Shown here piece by piece: positions 45,642 to 55,561 of a stretch of 64,000 nt of DNA. Position 1 is the stretch's first letter. Each line of letters begins with the position of its first letter. This stretch comes from Mangrovimonas aestuarii (GTDB lineage: Bacteria; Bacteroidota; Bacteroidia; Flavobacteriales; Flavobacteriaceae), in assembly GCF_028767185.1 (NCBI RefSeq), contig NZ_JARACK010000001.1, positions 62,001 through 126,000 of the forward strand, read 5' to 3'. Below the pieces are notes generated by a model. That model was not told the DNA's origin. It saw nothing but the letters and a program-made list of their open reading frames with translations, and ran no database searches. The position numbers and the translations under genes were made by a program.

Positions 45642-45970
45642 TGCACACAGAACTTCCCGAAAAACGATATTACAGTATTGGCGAGGTCGCCAAAGCTTTT
45701 GATGTAAACACATCCTTAATCCGATTTTGGGAAAAGGAGTTCGATATTCTTCAGCCTAAAAAAAATGCCAAGGGTAACCGGATGTTTACTCCAGAGGATA
45801 TAAAAAACCTCAAGTTGATCTACCATCTGGTAAAGGAACGTGGATTTACTTTGGAAGGCGCAAAGGTTCACCTCAAGGAAGAAAAGCAAAAAACCCTTAC
45901 TAATTTTGATATAATCACTAAATTAGAAGAGATAAAAATACAACTGATCAAAATTAAAAATCAACTCTAA
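45641..45970 (+). CDS. MerR family transcriptional regulator
   Basis: A 109-residue protein. KRYYSIGEVAKAFDVNTSLIRFWEKEF is the winged helix-turn-helix of MerR proteins, followed by FTPEDIKNLKLIYHLVKERGFTLEGAKVHLKEEK and a short dimerisation coil. There is no ligand-binding domain or sensory Cys, so activity may be constitutive or protein-controlled. It is translationally coupled to the M23 gene by TAATG and lies 11 bases before lemA. The inverted repeat at 44578-44617 in front of the operon is a candidate target site. Confidence 0.93.
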   Translation: MHTELPEKRYYSIGEVAKAFDVNTSLIRFWEKEFDILQPKKNAKGNRMFTPEDIKNLKLIYHLVKERGFTLEGAKVHLKEEKQKTLTNFDIITKLEEIKIQLIKIKNQL

Positions 45971-45981
45971 AACGAAACATC

Positions 45982-46581
45982 ATGAAAAAGTGGTTAATTC
46001 CTGTAATTATTATTGCCGTTATTGGCTTTGCTCTTTATAATTGGGCTGTTGGTTTTAACAATACAGCAATCGCATTAAATGAAAATGTTGGTGAAGCTTG
46101 GGGTAACGTACAAACTTCATATCAAAGAAGAAACGATCTAATTGGCAACTTGGTAAAAACAGTTCAAGGCGCTGCCGATTTTGAGCGCGGTACTCTAACC
46201 GATGTCATAGAGGCACGTGCCAAGGCTACTTCTACAACTATTGATCCAACCAATATTACGCCTGAACAGCTAAAACAATTCAACGAAGCCCAAGGAGGAC
46301 TAAGCAGTGCTTTATCCCGTTTACTGGTAGCTGTTGAGCGCTATCCAGATTTGAAAGCAAACCAAAACTTTTTAAAGCTTCAAGACGAGCTGGCCAGTAC
46401 AGAAAACACCATTCAAACGGCCAGAACACGTTATAACGAGGCTATAAAACCATACAACAATCATGTAAAGAAATTTCCAAATTCACTTTTAGCTGGCTTG
46501 TTTAACTTTGAAGGAAAACCTTATTTCGATGCTGAAGCTGGCGCTGAAAAACCCGTGGAAGTTGATTTTGACTTTAAATAA
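45982..46581 (+). CDS. lemA: LemA family protein
   Basis: A 199-residue protein with an N-terminal signal anchor (WLIPVIIIAVIGFALYNWAV) and the LemA helical core: NENVGEAWGNVQTSYQRRNDLIGNLVKTVQGAADFE, TLTDVIEARAKA, LSRLLVAVERYPDLKANQNFLKLQDELASTENTIQTARTRYNEAIKPYN and FPNSLLAGLF. LemA proteins form periplasm-facing helical bundles of unclear function and are frequently paired with TPM-domain proteins, as here. Next gene starts 6 bases downstream. Confidence 0.95.
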   Translation: MKKWLIPVIIIAVIGFALYNWAVGFNNTAIALNENVGEAWGNVQTSYQRRNDLIGNLVKTVQGAADFERGTLTDVIEARAKATSTTIDPTNITPEQLKQFNEAQGGLSSALSRLLVAVERYPDLKANQNFLKLQDELASTENTIQTARTRYNEAIKPYNNHVKKFPNSLLAGLFNFEGKPYFDAEAGAEKPVEVDFDFK

Positions 46582-46587
46582 AATACC

Positions 46588-47025
46588 ATGTCCAATATAG
46601 AGGATTTCCTAACAGCAGAGGAAGAGCAGGAAATCATTGAAGCCATACGAATTGCAGAGGATCACACCTCTGGAGAGATACGGGTTCATATTGAACGTTC
46701 TACCAGCAAAGACACTTTTGAACGTGCTAAAGAGGTGTTCCATTTTCTAAAAATGGACAACACCAAGCTTAGCAATGGAGTCCTTATTTATGTTGCTGTA
46801 GACGACCATCATTTTGTGATTTGTGGAGACAAAGGGATTAATGATGTAGTTCCTGAAAATTTTTGGGATACAACCCGTGATGCCATTCAGGTTCAATTCA
46901 AAAAAGGCAACTTTAAACAAGGGCTTATTGATGGTGTTTTAAAAGCTGGGCAGGAACTTAAAGCCCATTTCCCGATGGACGAGAACGACAAAGACGAATT
47001 ATCTAACGAAATCTCAAAAGGATAG
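46588..47025 (+). CDS. TPM-domain protein (short, soluble form)
   Basis: A 145-residue protein without a signal peptide. IEDFLTAEEEQEIIEAIRIAEDHTSGEIRVHIERSTSKDTFERAKEVFHFLKM and VLIYVAVDDHHFVICGDKGINDVVPENFWDTTRDAIQVQFKKGNFKQGLIDGVLKAG match the TPM (YgcG-like) domain. The family is linked to membrane-protein or photosystem quality control in chloroplasts and to envelope functions in bacteria. It lies between lemA and a second TPM gene; its stop overlaps the next GTG start (TAGTG). Confidence 0.9.
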   Translation: MSNIEDFLTAEEEQEIIEAIRIAEDHTSGEIRVHIERSTSKDTFERAKEVFHFLKMDNTKLSNGVLIYVAVDDHHFVICGDKGINDVVPENFWDTTRDAIQVQFKKGNFKQGLIDGVLKAGQELKAHFPMDENDKDELSNEISKG

Positions 47026-47834
47026 TGTACATAAGAAAAGCCCATATTACCCTTGTCTTATTCATTAGCCTATTTTGGTCAATAGGGGCCATAGCACAAT
47101 TTGACATACCGCCAAAGCCTGAATTTCAAACCAGTGTTTACGACTATGTAAACCTGCTTTCTGCAAACGAAAAAAGCAGTCTGGAAAACAAACTTGTTAA
47201 GTATTCAGACACCACTTCAACGCAAATTGTAGTGGCAATTATTAGTTCTACAAAAGGAGAAAATATAGGTTTACTTACACCCAGATGGGCACATGAATGG
47301 GGTATTGGCCAAGCCAAAGAAGATAATGGTGTTTTCATCCTTCTAGCTCGCGATGATAGAAAAATATGGATTTCTCCAGGTTATGGCGTAGAGCCTTTTT
47401 TAACTGCAGGAGCCAATGGAGAAATTATCCGCAACATTATCATTCCAGAATTTAAACGGGGAGACTACTATTCAGGATTGGACAAAGGCACCGATGCCAT
47501 TTTCATGGCTCTTAATGGTGAGTTTAAAGGCTCCCGAAAGGGCAACAAAAACAGTTCTGGTCCTCCTTTAGGTTTTATCCTTTTTATGATAATCATGTTC
47601 ATCATCTTCCTTATAGCAATTTCAAAAAACAAACGTGGTGGTGGTCGTGGACCAGGCAGTGGAAACCGTGGTGGTTTTGACATTTGGGATGCTATTATTT
47701 TAAGCCAAATGGGGCGTGGAGGTTACCGAGGTGGTTCTGGTGGTTTTGGCGGAGGCGGAGGCTTCGGCGGTGGTTTTGGAGGCGGCTTCGGCGGCGGCGG
47801 ATTTAGTGGCGGTGGTGCTGGAGGAAGTTGGTAA
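47025..47834 (+). CDS. TPM-domain membrane protein with glycine-rich tail
   Basis: A 269-residue protein starting at GTG, coupled to the preceding stop. It has a signal peptide (TLVLFISLFWSIGAIAQ), a TPM domain (~30-170: FQTSVYDYVNLLSANEKSSLENKL, TQIVVAIISSTKG, DNGVFILLARDDRKIWISPGYG), one transmembrane helix (LGFILFMIIMFIIFLIAIS, ~184-202) and a tail that becomes almost pure Gly, Phe and Ser, ending GAGGSW. This is the YgcG arrangement. It probably works with the LemA and short TPM proteins in the envelope. The Gly-rich tail comes from a GGC/GGT repeat tract in the DNA. Confidence 0.93.
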   Translation: MYIRKAHITLVLFISLFWSIGAIAQFDIPPKPEFQTSVYDYVNLLSANEKSSLENKLVKYSDTTSTQIVVAIISSTKGENIGLLTPRWAHEWGIGQAKEDNGVFILLARDDRKIWISPGYGVEPFLTAGANGEIIRNIIIPEFKRGDYYSGLDKGTDAIFMALNGEFKGSRKGNKNSSGPPLGFILFMIIMFIIFLIAISKNKRGGGRGPGSGNRGGFDIWDAIILSQMGRGGYRGGSGGFGGGGGFGGGFGGGFGGGGFSGGGAGGSW

Positions 47835-47881
47835 AATTTGATACTAGACTTTAGATATTATTCAATAGACTTTTACAAATA

Positions 47882-47909
47882 AAAAGAGCAGCTAAAAAGC
47901 TGCTCTTTT
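47882..47909. terminator. Bidirectional terminator
   Basis: An 11-bp stem, AAAAGAGCAGC (47882-47892) and GCTGCTCTTTT (47899-47909), with a 6-base loop; A and T runs flank both sides. It separates the TPM operon from the convergent outer-membrane barrel gene. Confidence 0.92.
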
Positions 47910-47924
47910 GGTTTTGTTAATGGC

Positions 47925-50729
47925 TTAATGGAAATACCTGCCACGATCATTGATTTCTCCTTTCTTCCCAAGGCTATTGAATTTCCAGCTTAAACTCAAC
48001 ATAAAATACTGTTGCAATACGGTACTTTGAGAATCCTGGATATAATCTTGGTTAGCAATGCGCCTTGCATTAGTGTTCTGATCAAGCAAATCGTATACCT
48101 TGAAGGTAATCAAACCTTGATCTTTTAATATGCTGTAAGCCACGGTAGCATTCCAAAACCAAGCACTTTTTTGAAACCCTTGGGATATATTCGGGTTGTA
48201 AGAATACTGAATATCATTACGCCACTCCAATCCCTTTGGCAGAAACCAAGCTGTTCGCAAATTCAAATTATGATACAGGAAAGAAGTATCGTCAAACACT
48301 TCTAAATCATATATTGATTTGGTAAAAGTCGGCGAATAACGAGGGGATACTTCCAATACATCCTTCCACAAAAACTCTAAACCTACTTCTGGAGATATAT
48401 TACGAGTTTTACTAGCATACAGCACATCGTTGTTAAAATTTACGGACTTGTTAATATTTCCGTAAGCTCCGAAAGTATATTTAACCGACCTGATACTGTC
48501 TAACTTCACCTTCTTACTAAAATTTGCCCCTCCAGAGAACCTATAATTTCCATCGACATTGTCGTAAGTTGTTTGCCTAACCAAATTCTCATCAACACGA
48601 CTACGGCTCACAATTTGGTCATCGATAAAACCTCCATTTACATAAACATAAAACCCAGATTGACTTTGAAAATCATAGTTATTATACCCCATGTAAACAT
48701 TATGATTTGTGGATGGCTCCAAATCGGGATTTCCCACAACAATGTTCAACGGATTGGACACATTAACGAAAGGCTGTATTTGCGCTAATTCTGGCACATC
48801 ATTATTAAGCCTATACGATGCATAAGCGGTAGATTTTGAACTGAATTTATAGCGTCCAAACAACCTGTAGTTAACCATGTTAAACTGTCGCGCCATGCTT
48901 AGTTCTGGTCTTAAACGGTCTTTATTCTCTAAATTCCTCACTATATACTCCGCATTAAAACGTGTTGACCACTTTTTATTCTTGAAACTTAAAGACATTC
49001 CAGGGTATAAACGCTCATTGGTGTACTCGAAATCGGAACTCAAAAGTGCATTAAATTCGGTATAATCTCCATTTTCATTCTTATCTAAAGTCGTTTTCGT
49101 ATCGGTTGTTTTAGTATTAATGTACCCATAAGAGAATCCTAAAAACAACTCCTTGGGGATTAAAGGCAATCTATAGGAAATACTTGAAGAGTATTCATTC
49201 ACTTCATTCATTCCCTCGGTATACTGATCGCGCTCGTCTTGGTCAATTAAAACAAAATCGGTATTATTAGGGTCATCTAAATCTTCACCATAAACATTGG
49301 TAAGTGCAAACAAATAATCATCTGTTTCACGGGTACTAATATTATTGGAAAAATAGGCTTTTAGATAAGCGCCTTTACTGCCAAACTTTTTGGTAATATC
49401 AATGTTATTCGAGAAACTTTTAGCAATATTCTCTACATAGGAAGATGTTTCAGATTCATTGGTTAATACCTCATCTATATTGCTTGTACTCTCATCTCGT
49501 GAAAAAGAGGTTTTGCTGTTAGAGTGTCTAAATGAAGGATCGACATTGATTAAAAAGGTAGAATCTATTTCTATATCGAAACCAATATTTGAACTATGGC
49601 TATCATTATCACTTATTGAATTGGAGCGCGAGTTCGTAAAATACCTTGTATCTGGTAAAATATTCTCTCGCTTAGTAACTGTTGTGTTTTCCGAATTACT
49701 GCCTGCGTAAAAATAGTCGGCTGTTACCTCTACCCCTTCACTAAGGTTATCGGCATAATTCATCCCTGCATTTTGTGATTTGGTAATTCCCTGCCCCCCT
49801 CCAAAGGTTCTTCCATCTATTGTAAAACTACCATCACTAGAAAACGATGAAGCATAACCTCCAAACATTTTCTGAATTTCACCAAAACTGAATCCAGGAG
49901 AGTTAATGTTATTTCCTCCCGCCAACACACTAACCCGCCTGTCGTTGTTGAAGTAATTGAACATTCCCGCAAACTCGTATCGGTCATCTGTGCCTCCACC
50001 AGCAGCAACCCTTCCAAATACACCTTTGTTATTTTCTTCCTTTATGGTAAGATTAATGGTCTTGTTATCGCTATCAGTTACTTCTCCTGAAAAGGCCTCC
50101 GATTTAGATTTTGTATCGACTACCTGAATCTTATCAATAATTTCCTTGGTCAGGTTTCTTGTTGTTATCGTTGGATCGTCACCAAAAAAAGGTTTGCCAT
50201 TCACTAAGATCTTGTTCACCTCTTTACCGTTAACTTTTATCTTTCCATTTTCATCAACCTCAACACCGGGAAGCTGTTTTAACAAATCCTCTACTGTTGC
50301 GTCTTTTTTTGTTTTAAAAGATTTTACATTAAATTCTAAAGTATCTTTTTTGATGGTAACAGGAGCCTGAGAAGTAATTACGATTTCTTGAAGCTCATTA
50401 GAACTCTCTTCCATGGCAATGGTTCCTAAATTAATATCGTACTTATCTAATACTACCCGCTTATGAAATCCTGTATACCCCATGTATGAAACATACAAAT
50501 CAATTGATTTATCATATGATGTGTCCTCTAAAAGGAAATTTCCATCCTTATCGGATATTGAATAAGTAACAACTGTACTATCCTGAATCCTGGCCACGTG
50601 AACAGTAGCCGACTCTAAAGGCGTCTTGTCTTCTTGAGCGATAAGGGTTCCTGAAATTTTAAACTCTTGAGATTGGGAAAAAGTAATAACAGGCCATAGC
50701 AGAGCCATGGCTAACAACAGCCTTTGCAT
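47925..50729 (-). CDS. Outer membrane beta-barrel protein, TonB-receptor-like
   Basis: A 934-residue outer-membrane protein. Signal peptide (LLLAMALLWPVITFSQ), then a carboxypeptidase-regulatory-like domain (~22-110: ISGTLIAQEDKTPLESATVHVARIQDS), a plug-like domain (~118-230: IVITSQAPVTIKKDTLEFNVKSF, VEDLLKQLPGVEVDENGKIKVNGK, ILVNGKPFFGDDPTITT), and a long barrel of the OMP_b-brl_3 type with NPDLEPSTNHNVYMGY near two-thirds. It lacks the SusC signature, so it is not a glycan transporter of that class; it may be an import or assembly barrel. No lipoprotein partner. It converges on the TPM operon with a shared terminator. Confidence 0.93.
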   Translation of the reverse strand: MQRLLLAMALLWPVITFSQSQEFKISGTLIAQEDKTPLESATVHVARIQDSTVVTYSISDKDGNFLLEDTSYDKSIDLYVSYMGYTGFHKRVVLDKYDINLGTIAMEESSNELQEIVITSQAPVTIKKDTLEFNVKSFKTKKDATVEDLLKQLPGVEVDENGKIKVNGKEVNKILVNGKPFFGDDPTITTRNLTKEIIDKIQVVDTKSKSEAFSGEVTDSDNKTINLTIKEENNKGVFGRVAAGGGTDDRYEFAGMFNYFNNDRRVSVLAGGNNINSPGFSFGEIQKMFGGYASSFSSDGSFTIDGRTFGGGQGITKSQNAGMNYADNLSEGVEVTADYFYAGSNSENTTVTKRENILPDTRYFTNSRSNSISDNDSHSSNIGFDIEIDSTFLINVDPSFRHSNSKTSFSRDESTSNIDEVLTNESETSSYVENIAKSFSNNIDITKKFGSKGAYLKAYFSNNISTRETDDYLFALTNVYGEDLDDPNNTDFVLIDQDERDQYTEGMNEVNEYSSSISYRLPLIPKELFLGFSYGYINTKTTDTKTTLDKNENGDYTEFNALLSSDFEYTNERLYPGMSLSFKNKKWSTRFNAEYIVRNLENKDRLRPELSMARQFNMVNYRLFGRYKFSSKSTAYASYRLNNDVPELAQIQPFVNVSNPLNIVVGNPDLEPSTNHNVYMGYNNYDFQSQSGFYVYVNGGFIDDQIVSRSRVDENLVRQTTYDNVDGNYRFSGGANFSKKVKLDSIRSVKYTFGAYGNINKSVNFNNDVLYASKTRNISPEVGLEFLWKDVLEVSPRYSPTFTKSIYDLEVFDDTSFLYHNLNLRTAWFLPKGLEWRNDIQYSYNPNISQGFQKSAWFWNATVAYSILKDQGLITFKVYDLLDQNTNARRIANQDYIQDSQSTVLQQYFMLSLSWKFNSLGKKGEINDRGRYFH

Positions 50730-50823
50730 AACAATTTTTTGGTTAATAGTAATTCTATACGGGAGCCCAAGATAATTGGAATCTGTATGAACTTTCTTAA
50801 AATAACGCTAAAAAAATAGGCTA

Positions 50824-52128
50824 TTACTTCTTACGCATGTATACAGACACAGGCACTCCATTAAAATCGAAATGCTCGCGGAGTTTGTTCTCCAAGAATC
50901 GTCTGTAAGGATCGCGAACGTACTGTGGCAAATTACAGAAGAAGGCAAACTGAGGCTGTGGCGTTGGCAGCTGAGTGATAAACTTAATCTTCACGTATTT
51001 CCCTTTATAGGCTGGTGGTGGATTATTCTCAATTATTGGCAACAGCACTTCATTAAGTTGGCTTGTTTTTATTTTCTTGCTACGGTTTTTATAAACCTCT
51101 ACAGCTGTTTCAATAGCTTTATAGATACGTTGCTTTGTAAGTGCAGAAATGAAAATAATTGGCACATCGGTAAACGGTTCTATTTCCTTGCGGATACGTT
51201 TTTCGTATTTCTTAACAGATTGAGTATCCTTTTCAACCAAATCCCACTTATTCACCAAGATTACGATCCCTTTACGGTTGCGTTCTGCCAACCAGAAAAT
51301 GTTTTGTACCTGACCATCAAAACCACGAGTAGCATCAAGCAATAATAAACATACATCTGCATGTTCTATAGCACGAATACTTCTCATTACCGAATAGAAT
51401 TCCAAGTCTTCTTTTACTCTAGACTTTCTTCTAATCCCAGCCGTATCAACTAAATTGAATTCAAACCCAAAACGGTTGTATTTGGTATCAATAGCATCAC
51501 GAGTAGTTCCTGCTATATCGGTAACAATATATCTATCTTCACCAATTAAGGCATTGATAAACGATGATTTTCCGGCATTAGGTCGTCCTACTACCGCAAA
51601 ACGAGGTAAGTTTTCTTCAATACGTTCTTCCTTTTCGGGAAGCGCTTCTACTAGAGCATCTAAAAGATCTCCCGTACCACTACCGTTAATACTGGCAATA
51701 GTATAATATTCCCCTAAGCCAAGGGTATAAAACTCAACAGCATCTTGAGCTCGTGCTGCATTATCAACCTTATTTACAGCTAAGAATATGGGCTTATCCA
51801 CTTTTCGGAGTAGATTGGCAACATCCATATCCATTCCGGTAACACCAGATTCCACATCTACAATAAAGATTATAGCATCGGCCTCATCGATAGCCAATTC
51901 TACCTGCTTATCGATTTCAGCTTCAAAAATATCGTCACTACCAATCACATACCCTCCGGTATCGATCAATGAGAATTCTTTACCATTCCAATCACTTTTA
52001 CCGTAATGGCGGTCTCTTGTAACACCACTAACGGCATCTACAATTGCCTCACGGCGTTGTATTAATCGGTTAAAAAATGTAGACTTCCCTACATTAGGGC
52101 GTCCTACTATGGCAACAATATTACTCAT
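50824..52128 (-). CDS. der: GTPase Der (EngA)
   Basis: A 434-residue double-GTPase. Two G domains are present: [14 protein letters not shown] (G1), DTGGY, and NKVD; and [26 protein letters not shown]. The C-terminal KH-like domain ends PVSVYMRKK. Der functions in 50S ribosomal subunit assembly. A strong promoter (TTG-17-TATCTTTG) is upstream. era lies upstream on the same strand, 67 bases away, separated by this promoter. Confidence 0.97.
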   Translation of the reverse strand: MSNIVAIVGRPNVGKSTFFNRLIQRREAIVDAVSGVTRDRHYGKSDWNGKEFSLIDTGGYVIGSDDIFEAEIDKQVELAIDEADAIIFIVDVESGVTGMDMDVANLLRKVDKPIFLAVNKVDNAARAQDAVEFYTLGLGEYYTIASINGSGTGDLLDALVEALPEKEERIEENLPRFAVVGRPNAGKSSFINALIGEDRYIVTDIAGTTRDAIDTKYNRFGFEFNLVDTAGIRRKSRVKEDLEFYSVMRSIRAIEHADVCLLLLDATRGFDGQVQNIFWLAERNRKGIVILVNKWDLVEKDTQSVKKYEKRIRKEIEPFTDVPIIFISALTKQRIYKAIETAVEVYKNRSKKIKTSQLNEVLLPIIENNPPPAYKGKYVKIKFITQLPTPQPQFAFFCNLPQYVRDPYRRFLENKLREHFDFNGVPVSVYMRKK

Positions 52129-52150
52129 TGTATTAAAATATTTTCGGGTG

Positions 52151-52178
52151 CAAAGATAGTGTAATTAAAAGATAACAA
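52151..52178 (-). promoter_or_regulatory. Promoter for der
   Basis: On the minus strand TTG (52178-52176), a 17-base spacer and TATCTTTG (52158-52151), an exact TAnnTTTG -7 match, lie 22 bases before the der ATG. This is the best promoter match in the window. Confidence 0.75.
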
Positions 52179-52195
52179 CCACAGTGTGGGCAAGT

Positions 52196-53080
52196 TTACT
52201 TTTGGTTATAACCAAAACGTCTTAACTGCTGTTGGCTACTTCTCCAGTTTTTGTTCACTTTTACATAAAGCTCCAAGTGGATTTGCTTTCCAAAAAACTT
52301 CTCAAGATCTTTTCTAGCCTCAACCCCAACACGTTTTAACGCGCTTCCTTTATGGCCAATGATAATTCCCTTTTGCGTATCGCGCTCTACCATGATTACA
52401 GAACGGATTCGGATGATATTTTCCTCTTCAAAAAACTCTTCGGTATCAACCTCAACTGCATAAGGGATTTCCTTTTTGTAGTGCAATAGGATTTTCTCTC
52501 TAATGGTTTCGTTTACAAAAAAGCGTTCTGGCTTGTCTGTCAACTGATCTTTAGGATAAAACGGAGGTGAGTCTGGTAATAATTCTATAATACGATCAAA
52601 TACCTGTGGTACCTGAAACCCTTCCAAAGCCGAAATTGGAAAAATCTCTGCATTAGGCACTTTTTCCTGCCATAACTGTACCTGTTCCTCCAACTGAGCT
52701 TGATCAGATTTATCAATCTTATTTAACAACAGTAAAACAGGAATCTTGGAATTGGTTATCTTATTAAAGAAGGCTTCGTCTTTTAGTTCACGCTCTCCAA
52801 TCTCCACCATATACACCAAGACATCGGCATCTTCGAAAGCCGATTTCACGAAATCCATCATGGACTCCTGAAGCTCATAAGCTGGTTTAATGATTCCTGG
52901 AGTATCACTCAAAATCACCTGAAAGTCTTCTCCGTTAACAATTCCTAAAATTCTATGACGTGTTGTTTGTGCCTTTGAAGTTATAATGGATAATTTCTCC
53001 CCAACAAAAGCATTCATCAATGTAGACTTTCCAACATTTGGATTACCAATTATATTTACAAAACCTGCTTTATGGCTCAT
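52196..53080 (-). CDS. era: GTPase Era
   Basis: A 294-residue protein with G1 GNPNVGKSTLMNAFVG, DTPGIIKPAYELQ (G3), NKIDKSD (G4) and ISALEGFQV, and a C-terminal KH domain around IIGHKGSALKRVGVEARKDLEKFFGKQIHLELYVKVNKNW. Era binds the 3' end of 16S rRNA during small-subunit maturation. A TAACTTTG -7 box lies upstream. It is followed by der on the same strand. Confidence 0.97.
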   Translation of the reverse strand: MSHKAGFVNIIGNPNVGKSTLMNAFVGEKLSIITSKAQTTRHRILGIVNGEDFQVILSDTPGIIKPAYELQESMMDFVKSAFEDADVLVYMVEIGERELKDEAFFNKITNSKIPVLLLLNKIDKSDQAQLEEQVQLWQEKVPNAEIFPISALEGFQVPQVFDRIIELLPDSPPFYPKDQLTDKPERFFVNETIREKILLHYKKEIPYAVEVDTEEFFEEENIIRIRSVIMVERDTQKGIIIGHKGSALKRVGVEARKDLEKFFGKQIHLELYVKVNKNWRSSQQQLRRFGYNQK

Positions 53081-53102
53081 ACTGCTTGAATTTTCTTGGG
53101 CA

Positions 53103-53110
53103 CAAAGTTA
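53103..53110 (-). promoter_or_regulatory. -7 promoter box for era
   Basis: On the minus strand TAACTTTG, an exact TAnnTTTG match, lies 22 bases before the era ATG. A -33 TTG at ideal spacing is not seen. Confidence 0.55.
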
Positions 53111-53298
53111 CAACCTTGCATGGTATATCTCCCCATTAAACAACACAATACTTTAAATAAGGGTAAAAAGGCCTGTTGTTAAGAAGGTAAAATACGTTTT
53201 ATTTCACTTTTTTGTAGAATCAAGAGTTTAAAACCACATTTAATTTCCTTATTTTTAATAAGCAAACCAACTTTAAATAAACCTATTGCATCTTCACT

Positions 53299-54192
53299 AT
53301 GGAGTTTATTGATTACTACAGTATTTTGGAATTGGACAAAACTGCTACTTCTGCAGATATAAAAAAGGCTTACAGAAAACTAGCCAGAAAATACCACCCG
53401 GACCTTAACCCCAATGACAAGGAAGCCGAAAAGAAATTCAAAGCCGTCAATGAAGCCAACGAAGTTTTAAGCGACCCAGATAAACGAAAGAAATATGATG
53501 AATATGGCAAGGACTGGCAACATGCAGAAGAGTTCGAAAAAGCAAGATCTAGACAACAATCCCAACAACAAGCCTATTCGCATTTTGGAGGTGGCAATAC
53601 CGAAGACTTCTCAGATTTCTTTGAATCGATGTTTGGTTCTGGAGGGTTTGGTGGTCGCTCCAGAGGACGAGAAGTACGCTTTAGAGGACAGGACTATAAT
53701 GCAGAACTTCAATTGGACTTAAGAAATACTTTTAAGTCGCATAAACAAACGCTAACCGTTAACGGGAAGAACATTCGGATTACTATTCCCGCAGGCATTG
53801 AAAATGGACAGACAATAAAAATCAAAGGTCACGGCGGACCAGGTATTAACAATGGACCTAAGGGAGATTTATACATTACTTTCAATATTAAAAACAATAC
53901 CGAATTCAAACGCGAAGGAGCCAATTTATTTAAAACCCAAAGTATTCCCTTAACCAAAGCCGTTCTTGGAGGAGACATTACCGTAAACACTTTTGATGGA
54001 CAGGTAAAGCTTAAGGTTCCTCCTGGAACACAAAACGGGGCGAAAATAAAACTGAAAGGAAAAGGATTTCCTAGATATAAAAAAGACGATCAGTTTGGAG
54101 ACCTATATATCACCTATCAAGTAGAACTCCCAAAATCGTTAACCAAAGAGCAGCAGGCACTATTTGAACAGTTGGAAAAAACCAACCTATAA
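53299..54192 (+). CDS. cbpA: DnaJ-class co-chaperone CbpA
   Basis: A 297-residue J-domain protein. The J domain is at 1-70 ([39 protein letters not shown] motif visible). A Gly/Phe-rich linker ([18 protein letters not shown]) follows, then two C-terminal substrate-binding barrels ([50 protein letters not shown]). It lacks the zinc-finger domain of DnaJ, as in CbpA. It stimulates DnaK and binds clients. cbpM follows after 10 bases. Confidence 0.95.
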   Translation: MEFIDYYSILELDKTATSADIKKAYRKLARKYHPDLNPNDKEAEKKFKAVNEANEVLSDPDKRKKYDEYGKDWQHAEEFEKARSRQQSQQQAYSHFGGGNTEDFSDFFESMFGSGGFGGRSRGREVRFRGQDYNAELQLDLRNTFKSHKQTLTVNGKNIRITIPAGIENGQTIKIKGHGGPGINNGPKGDLYITFNIKNNTEFKREGANLFKTQSIPLTKAVLGGDITVNTFDGQVKLKVPPGTQNGAKIKLKGKGFPRYKKDDQFGDLYITYQVELPKSLTKEQQALFEQLEKTNL

Positions 54193-54202
54193 TACATCAA
54201 TC

Positions 54203-54499
54203 ATGAATCCTGAATACATCATTTCCGTTGAAGAGTATTGTATTAGTCACAACATTAAAGAAGACTTTGTAATTTCATTGTACGAACTGGACATCATCAG
54301 TATTAAAACCATTGAAACAAGGCAATACATTTACGATGAGCATCTACCCATTTTGGAACGGATGACACGACTGCATGAAGAACTGGGCATAAATGTAGAA
54401 GGCCTTGAAGCTATTAGTCATCTTCAGGAAAAGATAAACGAAATGCAACGGGAACTAATCCAATTAAAAAACCGCTTGAATCGATTTGAAGATTTTTAA
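54203..54499 (+). CDS. cbpM: Chaperone modulator CbpM
   Basis: A 98-residue protein with a MerR-like helical fold: MNPEYIISVEEYCISHNIKEDFVISLYELDII, IYDEHLPILERMTRLHEELGINVEGLEAISHLQEKINEMQRELIQLKNRL. CbpM inhibits CbpA by binding its J domain. I chose ATG at 54203; an earlier in-frame start at 54164 would lie inside cbpA and adds a non-homologous leader. Its stop codon overlaps that of the convergent alcohol dehydrogenase gene by 4 bases. Confidence 0.93.
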   Translation: MNPEYIISVEEYCISHNIKEDFVISLYELDIISIKTIETRQYIYDEHLPILERMTRLHEELGINVEGLEAISHLQEKINEMQRELIQLKNRLNRFEDF

Positions 54500-55533
54500 T
54501 TTTCAGAGGATACTCGCAGTACTTTAGCTCCTCTTATTTTCCCTTCTCTCATTTCTAGCAATGCCTTATTAGCATCTTCCAACGGGTACTCTTTAAAATC
54601 AGGTTTGATATTTGCCTTGACAACCAATTCCAAAAACGCCCTTACATCTTGCGATGTAACATTGGCCACACTTACAACTTCCTTTTCCTGCCAAAGATGA
54701 TCGTGATACGAAATATTTTGTAAATAGGATTTATCAATATCCTCTTTTCGAATAGCATTTACAACCAATCTACCACCTTTTTGCAACCTTAACAAGGCTT
54801 CGACGACAGGCTTCCAAACGGGAGTGGTATCAATAATGGCATTGAGCTTAACAGGAGGTGTATCCGTTGTATAGCCAGCCCAGACAGCCCCTAAATCCAT
54901 TGCAAACTTTTGCTCCCGCTCACTTCTAGCAAATACATAGACATTGGAATCGGGGTATTTAAATCTCACCATCTTTAGCACCAAATGTCCAGATGCCCCG
55001 AAGCCCGTAAGACCTAGCGCTTCACCATTTTTCAATCCTGCCAGCCATACAGAACGATAACCAACAGCTCCAGCACATAATAGAGGTGCAGCTTCGGCAG
55101 CAGTGAATGTCTCGGGAATATTATGAACATAGCTTTCTGGAACCACCATATACTCGGCATATCCACCATTGACATCCCTGCCTGTAGCCAAAAAATCATC
55201 ACAAAGATTTTCCCTTCCCTCATTACAAAACTTGCATTTACCACAGGCAGAAAATATCCAAGCTACCCCCACACGTTGCCCTTTTTCAGTCTTATCGCAT
55301 CCCTCCCCCTTTTTTACCACCTCACCTACAACCTGATGTCCTAAAACTCGCGGAAAATCTGATGGTGGTGTACGTCCCTCTATCTCATCCAACTCTGTAT
55401 GGCACACTCCACACACATAAACTTTTACCAGTACCTCCCCATGCTTGGGCTCGGGAATGGGGAGATCCACCAACTGCAATGGACTCTCGTTTTCCATTAG
55501 TGAGGCTATTTTTTTTAAAACCATTGCTCTCAT
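54496..55533 (-). CDS. Zinc-dependent alcohol dehydrogenase family protein
   Basis: A 345-residue MDR enzyme. The catalytic zinc site is CGVCHTELDE with Cys44, GHQ with His66, and a Cys further on; the structural zinc site is CGKCKFCNEGRENLC (four Cys). The Rossmann domain has GFGASGHLVLKM, an atypical GxGxxG with Phe-Gly-Ala, and YVFARSEREQKFAMDLGA. GRLVVNAIRKEDIDKSYL resembles the class often annotated as propanol-preferring dehydrogenase. Substrate unknown. It is convergent with cbpM and lies 28 bases after the LOG-family gene on the same strand. Confidence 0.92.
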   Translation of the reverse strand: MRAMVLKKIASLMENESPLQLVDLPIPEPKHGEVLVKVYVCGVCHTELDEIEGRTPPSDFPRVLGHQVVGEVVKKGEGCDKTEKGQRVGVAWIFSACGKCKFCNEGRENLCDDFLATGRDVNGGYAEYMVVPESYVHNIPETFTAAEAAPLLCAGAVGYRSVWLAGLKNGEALGLTGFGASGHLVLKMVRFKYPDSNVYVFARSEREQKFAMDLGAVWAGYTTDTPPVKLNAIIDTTPVWKPVVEALLRLQKGGRLVVNAIRKEDIDKSYLQNISYHDHLWQEKEVVSVANVTSQDVRAFLELVVKANIKPDFKEYPLEDANKALLEMREGKIRGAKVLRVSSEN

Positions 55534-55561
55534 AAAATAACATTTAAACTAACAAATACAG

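Noticed and set aside
47700-47825. GGC/GGT-rich tract as a CRISPR or tandem repeat element
   Set aside because: It is the coding sequence of the Gly-rich tail that YgcG-type proteins normally have; repeats are irregular and in frame.
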